Source: Verrucomicrobiia bacterium (GTDB lineage: Bacteria; Verrucomicrobiota; Verrucomicrobiia; Limisphaerales; Palsa-1400). From it: a stretch of 6,565 nt of DNA. The translations under genes and the position numbers were made by a program. Shown here piece after piece: positions 1-3,894 of this stretch (its first letter is position 1; every line of letters starts with the position of its first letter). The notes below the pieces were generated by a model. It made no database searches, was not told the origin of the DNA, and was given only the letters and a program-made list of their open reading frames with translations. Where the stretch lies: NCBI GenBank assembly GCA_025934545.1, contig JAICXV010000134.1:1-6565 (forward strand), in the 5' to 3' direction.

Positions 1-338
1 CCGACCGCGAGGCCGTTCGGAGCGATGATATATTTCTTTTCGCCATCTTTATATTGGAGCAAAGCCAAACGAGCCGTGCGGATCGGATCGTATTCGATAG
101 CGAGAACGTCAGCTTCGACGCCATGTTTTTGGCGTTTGAAATCGACGATGCGATAAAATTGTTTGTGCCCGCCGCCGATGCCGCGCGCAGTAACACGGCC
201 GTATGCGTTACGTCCGCCAGACTTCTTGCGGATTTCGATAAGGCTACGCTCGGGCCGATCCTTAGTGACCTCGTCAAACGACGCGACAGTAATGTAGCGC
301 GTCGAGGGCGTTAACGGTCTAAACGTTTTAACTGGCAT
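1..338 (-). CDS. rplB: 50S ribosomal protein L2 (uL2), N-terminal part, runs off the window
   Basis: Only the first 112 codons are present; the gene continues beyond base 1. The translation begins [18 protein letters not shown] and contains the L2 hallmarks KSGGRN (about residues 39-44), [15 protein letters not shown] (about 56-71), EYDP.R.A..AL..YKDGE (about 83-101) and YI.AP.GL (about 104-111). These align almost without gaps with bacterial L2. L2 binds 23S rRNA, helps join the subunits and supports peptidyl transfer. The ATG at 336-338 is the only sensible start because family homology begins there, yet no Shine-Dalgarno sequence precedes it: the upstream bases are a T-rich run. In the usual S10 operon rplW lies immediately upstream. 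Here there is instead a structured leader with its own strong promoter (separate entries). Identification is certain; the expression model is inferred. Confidence 0.97.
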   Translation of the reverse strand, partial: MPVKTFRPLTPSTRYITVASFDEVTKDRPERSLIEIRKKSGGRNAYGRVTARGIGGGHKQFYRIVDFKRQKHGVEADVLAIEYDPIRTARLALLQYKDGEKKYIIAPNGLAV

Positions 339-373
339 AAAAAATTCAATAATCTGCGTACAACAAACAAACC

Positions 374-424
374 CGGTAGGGATATCGCCTTCGACATCCG
401 GACAACGCAATGCGTTGCCTACCG
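374..424. repeat. 51-bp palindromic element predicted to fold as a three-way junction
   Basis: The outer 7-bp stem CGGTAGG (374-380) pairs with CCTACCG (418-424). It encloses a first hairpin (381-398: GAT/ATC and TCG/CGA, one mismatch, CCTT loop) and a second perfect hairpin (CAACGC 403-408 with GCGTTG 412-417, AAT loop). This compact design resembles REP/REPIN-like intergenic repeats, which are often dispersed through a genome. Only one copy is visible here, so dispersal is not shown. It lies 36 bp upstream of the rplB start codon and would also be transcribed in its leader. Confidence 0.45.
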
Positions 425-460
425 TGTGGGGTCGCACACTTTTGTGTTAAGCTAACTAAG

Positions 461-493
461 CTAAACAGCTTCGAGCTTCCGTGCCTCAGCCAT
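461..493 (-). CDS. Possible 10-residue leader peptide in the rplB leader
   Basis: A tiny minus-strand frame reads MAEARKLEAV then TAG. A second ATG lies directly before it at 494-496. The purine run AGGGG (498-502) sits 4 nt before the ATG at 491-493 and could serve as ribosome binding site. That same run is the 3' arm of the hairpin 499-504/512-517, so folding would hide it. The stop codon falls within the hairpin 458-471. Placement inside a structured ribosomal-protein leader suggests attenuation by translation. The frame is very short and no homologue was recognised, so chance is a real alternative. Confidence 0.22.
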   Translation of the reverse strand: MAEARKLEAV

Positions 494-572
494 CATTCCC
501 CTGACTTGGGATCAGGGTTATCGGTCGGGCCAATGCTCCTACACTCCCCGTAACCTGGGGAATGGAGCGCGC

Positions 573-623
573 AACATACCAGAGGGAAGAACCTGTGCAA
601 GTGTTTTTTGCAAAAATTTTTAG
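573..623 (-). promoter_or_regulatory. Strong sigma70-type promoter with full UP element, directed toward rplB
   Basis: On the minus strand the -10 is TATGTT (573-578), the spacer is 16 nt and the -35 is TTGCAC (595-600). Bases 602-623 match the 22-nt E. coli UP-element consensus (AAA, WWTWTTTT, three free bases, AAA) at every defined position but one (G at 611). They sit one base upstream of the -35, as expected for the -38 to -59 block. The discriminator after the -10 is GCGCGC (567-572), typical of stringently controlled rRNA and ribosomal-protein promoters. The predicted start is near 563-567. The -35 and -10 hexamers are only moderate matches, so the UP element and discriminator carry the call. 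A consensus from E. coli may not transfer exactly to this phylum. Confidence 0.6.
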
Positions 624-707
624 ATTAGTCGACTAGCGCAGGGCATACCAAATACAGAAGTTACGAAGGTCTAGAGGAATTGCCTGACAATACAGTTGCG
701 TTAGCTT

Positions 708-729
708 GGAATCCATCGGTTTGGACTCC
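708..729 (-). terminator. Hairpin at the end of the HEPN gene, terminator-like but without U-tract
   Basis: The arms 708-715 and 722-729 form an 8-bp stem with a 6-nt loop. In minus-strand RNA all eight positions pair, one as a G-U wobble. The 3' arm as drawn on the plus strand ends within the HEPN stop codon (729-731). No run of U follows, so it is not a canonical intrinsic terminator. It could be a weak or Rho-assisted terminator, or an mRNA 3'-end stabiliser, between the HEPN unit and the rplB promoter. Confidence 0.4.
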
Positions 730-1316
730 TATTCCATGAGTCGAAACCAATCTCGGACGCTGAGTCGGAGTCTTAAAGCTTCATCCTCAGCGAGGGTAGT
801 ACAGTGAGCTATTGGCCCCCGTAACGCGTTTAGGCTGTTCATCACCTTTTCTACGGCCTTTATGCTATTGAAAATCGATCCAAAGATACCCCAATTCGCT
901 TTGATAATTTCTGCCAATTCACCAAACGTCGTGAAATCGAGCGGGTCTTCTGATCTCATTGTCATTCCAGAATCCCTCTCGCGCTGCATTCGTTTTTCAA
1001 CTTCCGCATGAATCTGCGAAGGTATTCGAGTGTTGTTCCACCAAGTTTTTGGCTCCGCAGATTCGAGAGCTTCTGCAATTATCCGTCGGGCTGTTTTTTC
1101 CAGACAGTAGAAAATTTCATAATGTTCGGCCATTTCGCTGGCTTGAGCCCTGATAGCTTTGTCGAACTGAGGATAGTAATCTGTGTCTTTATCGTTGGAG
1201 TGGTGCAGTCCTCGGTTCAAGTTCATTCCGTGTTTCTTCTCGACACGGTCCAAATCGATTTCGGTTAACTGATTTGAAGCGAAAAAAAGTTTTAGCCGTT
1301 TCTCATTGTCTAGCAT
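729..1316 (-). CDS. Swt1-type HEPN domain protein, putative RNase
   Basis: A complete protein of 195 residues, almost wholly helical in character. A first long helix bears EHYEIFYCLEKTARRII (about residues 64-80), followed by a TWW segment (about 91-93), then DPLDF..FGELAEIIKANW (124-142). The end carries LNALRGPIAHC (162-172), whose R166-x4-H171 is the HEPN catalytic R-x4-6-H motif, and then DEALRLRLSVRDW. This pattern fits the Swt1-like HEPN family. HEPN proteins commonly act as metal-independent endoribonucleases in toxin-antitoxin and phage-defence systems; activity here is inferred from the intact motif. It starts at ATG 1314-1316, 2 nt after the DUF5343 stop, with a good SD, so the two are one operon. 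The DUF5343 partner is frameshifted while this gene is intact. Family call is firm, function moderate. Confidence 0.8.
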   Translation of the reverse strand: MLDNEKRLKLFFASNQLTEIDLDRVEKKHGMNLNRGLHHSNDKDTDYYPQFDKAIRAQASEMAEHYEIFYCLEKTARRIIAEALESAEPKTWWNNTRIPSQIHAEVEKRMQRERDSGMTMRSEDPLDFTTFGELAEIIKANWGIFGSIFNSIKAVEKVMNSLNALRGPIAHCTTLAEDEALRLRLSVRDWFRLME

Positions 1317-1318
1317 TG

Positions 1319-1798
1319 CTACTCCTTAAGCAGGTTTTCCTTCAGACTTTTGAAGATCGCATCGAATACTTTGACGTCGTCGGAGGCTGGGAGGTATAAA
1401 TTGATCGAATACGCTAAATTAAGGCCGAGTGGTTTCGATTCACCACTTCCACGTCCGTCAGGCTTCAATCCATTTTCTCTCGATTGTTGGCCTTTATCGT
1501 CCGCTGGCGGTTCGCCGGCAGTTGCCGCCTTCTTTCCATCGAAATCGCAGAACGCTTTAAAATGTTTGAAGGTGCTCGTAATGAGTTTAACGATTGGGTT
1601 GTCGGCACCTAAGCCTGTAAGCTCAACGATCGTTCCTTTTAAGTCCTCCTCGGACGCTTTGTGAATGTACTCATTGCGTTCAAACAACGATGAGTAGCCG
1701 ATTTTTAGCGCTTCTGCTGCAGCTTTCTTCGATGTACCTGGATTTCTAAACTGATGGTAGAGCGGACTAGGGGTCCCGTCGCTCTTCACAAATCCCAT
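1319..1798 (-). CDS. DUF5343 C-terminal part (downstream frame)
   Basis: This 159-residue frame begins MGFVKSDGTPSPLYHQF at ATG 1796-1798 and carries most of the DUF5343 core, a charged low-complexity linker (about residues 87-122) and the tail INLYLPASDDVKVFDAIFKSLKENLL. The ATG lies 10 nt inside the N-terminal frame, upstream of its TGA, an arrangement that could allow restart. The purine stretch AAGAGA is too close to the ATG to be a good SD. If translated alone, the product lacks the N-terminal third of the family. Confidence 0.6.
   Translation of the reverse strand: MGFVKSDGTPSPLYHQFRNPGTSKKAAAEALKIGYSSLFERNEYIHKASEEDLKGTIVELTGLGADNPIVKLITSTFKHFKAFCDFDGKKAATAGEPPADDKGQQSRENGLKPDGRGSGESKPLGLNLAYSINLYLPASDDVKVFDAIFKSLKENLLKE
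1322..1327 (-). promoter_or_regulatory. Shine-Dalgarno AAGGAG for the HEPN gene, embedded in the upstream gene
   Basis: AAGGAG on the minus strand lies 5 nt before the HEPN ATG. It overlaps the last two sense codons of the DUF5343 gene, AAG GAG, which are followed by TAG. Ribosomes finishing DUF5343 would end on top of this site, so translation of the two genes is probably coupled. It fixes the HEPN start. Confidence 0.8.
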
Positions 1799-1968
1799 TC
1801 TCTTATATTATAAAATGGAATGAGGGCACGGCCGGCTCCGCCTTTGAAACCTAGCACGGTGGCAACAAAGTCGGAGGTAAACCGGTCCGGTGCGGCCGCC
1901 GTTCTGATCCGCTCAAGGGATTTTGTTACTGATCCGGGTGACGCCAAATATGGGGGATTTTCATTCAT
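1786..1968 (-). CDS. DUF5343 N-terminal fragment (upstream frame)
   Basis: The upstream frame gives 60 residues from ATG 1966-1968: the family N-terminus up to IPFYNIR, then four out-of-frame residues and TGA at 1786-1788. Only a weak SD-like GGACG precedes the ATG. On its own this fragment covers a small helical, winged-helix-like start of the domain and is unlikely to work alone. The open frame extends upstream to ATG 2050-2052, but those 28 residues do not resemble the family. Confidence 0.6.
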   Translation of the reverse strand: MNENPPYLASPGSVTKSLERIRTAAAPDRFTSDFVATVLGFKGGAGRALIPFYNIREWDL

Positions 1969-2237
1969 ACCACGTCCAACAGTTTTCAAAAAGACCGGCC
2001 GAAGCGTAGTCACGGCTGCGAGGGTGTCAAACGAAAAGGTAAGCAACGTCATCTAGCAATGCGGACGGAATTGTTCCATCCTTCCAGAGGGTTTATAAAT
2101 CTGCCTAGCGACATCTGTGCTGGGTTTCGGTGATGCCTTCATTTGCATGGTTGGCAAACAATAATTGACTCACAACGCGCCGACTGGAAATCTAAGTGCC
2201 GCCGCAGTACGCAACCGAAGTCGAGGGTCATTGTGCC
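1969..2237. other. Divergent intergenic region between the DUF5343-HEPN and TIR genes
   Basis: The operon promoter toward DUF5343 lies in its left part. Toward the TIR gene only a weak plus-strand candidate is seen: TTGACT at 2165-2170, with no good -10 at 16-18 nt (AAATCT at 2188-2193 is the best). A TTTATAAA-like tract occurs near 2090-2096 without a matching -35. No operator palindrome was recognised. Because the two transcription units share this region, joint control is possible but not shown. Confidence 0.4.
2003..2030 (-). promoter_or_regulatory. Putative promoter of the DUF5343-HEPN operon
   Basis: On the minus strand a perfect -35 TTGACA (2025-2030) is followed after 16 nt by TACGCT (2003-2008), a 3-of-6 match to the -10 consensus that keeps the key TA...T positions. 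Transcription would start near 1996, giving a leader of about 28 nt to ATG 1968. Its position inside the 1969-2052 open interval supports the shorter start. The -10 is weak, so this is a candidate only. Confidence 0.4.
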
Positions 2238-3584
2238 ATGAAGATTTTCATTTCCTACCGCCGGTCTGAAACGGCTGAGGTGGCTGGGCGAATTTTCGAC
2301 CGGCTGGAAGGAAGGTATGGATCGGTAAATGTTTTCAAGGATGTAGATTCGCTTGCACCGGGTATCGAATTCAAGGAAGCCATGCTGGACCAAGTCCGGC
2401 GTAGTGACGTCGTACTTATTTTGATCGGACGAGCGTGGGCAAACGTGACAACTGAAAATGGTCGGCGACGGCTTGATGACCCGGACGATTATGTGCGCTT
2501 GGAGACGGAGGAGGCGCTGCGCTGCGGGAAGTTGGTTATTCCGGTTGTCATTGGTAATTCGAGTATGCCTTCGGCTGAGCAGTTGCCTGCGAGTCTCCAT
2601 CCTTTGCTGGGCAAGCAGGCCACGAACATTCGACCTGACCCAGACTTTCGGCGGGACGTCGATCGCCTCATTGCAAGTTTTGACCGCGGCGCGCCGCCCC
2701 CGGCAGCAGACGATGTGCGGGTAAAGCGCTTCGCATGGCTGTTTTCGCCTTGGAGCAGGAGGAGATATTGGATGGTGCATGGGAGTGTGTTGATAACGAT
2801 CGCCGCAGTCACATTGTTTGGCAGGTGGATGGATCGAGGGCCGGATTGGAAGCGTTATTCAGCGTTTCCCGGAGTTCCGAAGCTTGTGGACGGCTCTTGG
2901 ATGTTGACCGACCAGAAGGATTTTCGATTTGGCTCCGGCGGAATGTTCGAACGAATGTTCGACCATTCCCTCGATACCGGCGCAGTGTGGACTTTTCTTC
3001 CGAACGGGTCGTTGAAAGCCGGATCAGTTCGGCCAGATGGCCACTATTCGCGAGATCTATTCGCCAAGCCGACGGGTTTTTCCTGGCATCTGGAAGGATC
3101 TGAGATGGTCATAGTGGATACTTACCACTCCAAATCTGCTAATGAGTATTGTCTCGAAATCGTCAATAACGACGGTCGAGTTCTCAACCTCGTGACGAAG
3201 GATGGAAAATCGCTCCGGTTCTTTCGAGTGCCTTCAGCGGCGACGAGCCATGGACTCGAAAGCTTTGCGGCTCCGCTCGCATTCTATCTGGGGTTAGCCA
3301 GCGGTTGGCGTCTCGCCACGACGCGATTCCAACGTCCGTGGGTTCGTTGTGTCGTGTGCATGCTTGGCTGTTTCTTATTGTGCGGCGGTTTCAGCGCAGT
3401 GGTCGGGTGGGTTGACGTAATCGTCGACGGAACGGGATTCTTAAACGGCCCGGGATTCGATGGGATAATCGGCGCGATCTTCGGCGGGGCTGCTGGTTTG
3501 ATTCTTGGATTCATCCAGTGGTTTTGGACGCGTCGCGAACTGCGCGGCCGTGTGACGTTGCAAACGGCGACACATGTATACTAG
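2238..3584 (+). CDS. TIR domain protein with C-terminal membrane segments
   Basis: This 448-residue protein starts MKIFISYRRSE, the classic betaA strand and box 1 of a TIR domain. It continues with VFKDVDSLAPGIEF (32-45), RSDVVLILIG (55-64) and YVRLETEEAL (85-94), where Glu89 holds the place of the catalytic glutamate of NAD-cleaving TIRs. The domain ends near residue 147. A hydrophobic segment at about 179-195 is followed by a beta-rich domain (200-332, DGSWMLT...W.FLPNGS) that looks lipocalin-like but was not assigned. Strong hydrophobic segments follow at about 370-397 and 409-429, the latter rich in small residues and glycine. The TIR part should be cytoplasmic. ATG 2238 is preferred over 2196 because TIR homology starts there and GAGGG lies 10 nt upstream. 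NADase activity and a defence role are inferred. Confidence 0.85.
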   Translation: MKIFISYRRSETAEVAGRIFDRLEGRYGSVNVFKDVDSLAPGIEFKEAMLDQVRRSDVVLILIGRAWANVTTENGRRRLDDPDDYVRLETEEALRCGKLVIPVVIGNSSMPSAEQLPASLHPLLGKQATNIRPDPDFRRDVDRLIASFDRGAPPPAADDVRVKRFAWLFSPWSRRRYWMVHGSVLITIAAVTLFGRWMDRGPDWKRYSAFPGVPKLVDGSWMLTDQKDFRFGSGGMFERMFDHSLDTGAVWTFLPNGSLKAGSVRPDGHYSRDLFAKPTGFSWHLEGSEMVIVDTYHSKSANEYCLEIVNNDGRVLNLVTKDGKSLRFFRVPSAATSHGLESFAAPLAFYLGLASGWRLATTRFQRPWVRCVVCMLGCFLLCGGFSAVVGWVDVIVDGTGFLNGPGFDGIIGAIFGGAAGLILGFIQWFWTRRELRGRVTLQTATHVY

Positions 3585-3716
3585 TTATTTCAGGGATACA
3601 GAGCGCTTAAATCAACCTCACGCCGGAAAATGAATCGTAGTTCTGGCCCGTTGTCACGATCGCAGTTGCGGTGTGCGTTGAATCGCAGTGAGCAATTCGT
3701 TCCATTCGATTCCTTT

Positions 3717-3851
3717 TCACCCCAGACCGATGCATTCTTCAATATATTGCCGTGCTAAATCCGCAGCGCTTGCGCGGAGATAAAAAAACCATCGCGGTTC
3801 GTGTGGATGAGTTTCGCGGGCGTGACTAGAATGCTCCTTCGAAACCGACAC
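3717..3851 (-). pseudogene. Possible gene relic or small unassigned ORF
   Basis: A minus-strand frame, taken from GTG 3849-3851 and open upstream to about 3878, encodes about 44 residues. Its content is protein-like: a strand PRWFFYLRA followed by the amphipathic helix SAADLARQYIEECIGLG, then TGA. The same frame stays open for about 20 further codons beyond the TGA (KGIEWNELLTAIQ...), as expected for a decayed gene with a premature stop. No SD is seen and no family was recognised. It overlaps the promoter region of the plus-strand gene. Chance remains possible. Confidence 0.22.
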
Positions 3852-3857
3852 ATTCCA

Positions 3858-3885
3858 TTGCTTTTTGGTGACAGGGATTTATAAC
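3858..3885 (+). promoter_or_regulatory. Putative promoter of the secreted propeller gene
   Basis: TTGCTT (3858-3863), a 16-nt spacer and TATAAC (3880-3885, five of six consensus bases) form a plausible sigma70-type promoter. The ATG at 3895 is only 9 nt beyond the -10, so the transcript would start 0-4 nt before it and be leaderless or nearly so. This fits the absence of a Shine-Dalgarno sequence before the ATG. Confidence 0.4.
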
Positions 3886-3894
3886 GACCTTCTG

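Larger units (their letters stand above)
339..566 (-). promoter_or_regulatory. Structured 5' leader of rplB (putative)
   Basis: About 228 bases lie between the predicted transcription start and the L2 start codon. Read as minus-strand RNA they contain many stems. An 8-bp stem pairs 494-501 with 557-564. Competing with it are a 6-bp hairpin (499-504 with 512-517, 7-nt loop) and a 4-bp hairpin (546-549 with 557-560). Further downstream are a 5-bp hairpin with a 4-nt loop (458-462 with 467-471), a 5-bp hairpin (424-428 with 435-439) and the 51-nt element at 374-424. Several stems exclude each other, as in attenuators and autogenous ribosomal-protein leaders. No known Rfam family was recognised. 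The ligand, if any, is unknown, and an independent small RNA is an alternative. Confidence 0.45.
1319..1968 (-). pseudogene. DUF5343 domain protein gene, split by a one-base frameshift
   Basis: Joined across the frameshift, the product is about 215 residues, the usual size for DUF5343. It shows the familiar opening NPPYLASPGSVTKSLERIR, then PDRFTSDFVATVLGFKGG, RALIPFYNI, MGFVKSDGTPSPLY, a central helical block (EALKIGYSSLFERNEYIHKA) and the closing INLYLPASDDVKVFDAIF. An acidic and glycine-rich linker separates core and tail. The reading frame changes between IPFYNIR and MGFVKSDG: one extra base, or a -1 slip around 1798-1806, would give the expected continuous IPFYN-I-R/K-R-MGFV. The true start is probably ATG 1966-1968, where homology begins, rather than ATG 2052, because a promoter overlaps the interval. 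DUF5343 has no known biochemical role. Alternatives to real inactivation are a sequencing error, recoding, or coupled restart at ATG 1798. Confidence 0.75.
3585..3894. other. Intergenic region between TIR and propeller genes
   Basis: No convincing intact gene is present on the plus strand. A GC-rich imperfect inverted repeat occurs at 3761-3777 but is followed by A residues, not T, on the plus strand. The minus strand holds a possible gene relic (3717-3851) and a 32-codon frame at 3607-3705 with an AAAAGGA box before its ATG; the latter shows nothing recognisable. A promoter candidate for the propeller gene lies at the right end. Confidence 0.5.

Noticed and set aside
54..314. 86-residue open frame on the plus strand
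   Set aside because: It is antisense to rplB, whose homology is unmistakable.
484..590. 6S RNA, SRP RNA or 5S rRNA in the rplB upstream region
   Set aside because: The minus strand has a faint 6S-like opening and a stem-bubble-stem layout, but the size is short and the usual 6S 3' half is not seen. The SRP tetraloop core and 5S motifs are absent. The promoter position makes a leader more likely.
626..635. 10-bp palindrome TAGTCGACTA as an operator or recombination site
   Set aside because: It is perfect but short, present once, and without flanking repeats. It lies upstream of the UP element with no further support.
2196..2237. Earlier ATG start for the TIR protein
   Set aside because: The 14 added residues precede the conserved first TIR strand, and the SD GAGGG fits ATG 2238.
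2139..2780. 213-residue open frame on the minus strand, and overlapping frames near 2458-2812
   Set aside because: They lie opposite or out of frame with the clear TIR domain and have no recognisable content.
3761..3777. GC-rich inverted repeat as terminator of the TIR gene
   Set aside because: The pairing is imperfect and is followed by A residues on the plus strand. It is 177 bp from the stop codon.
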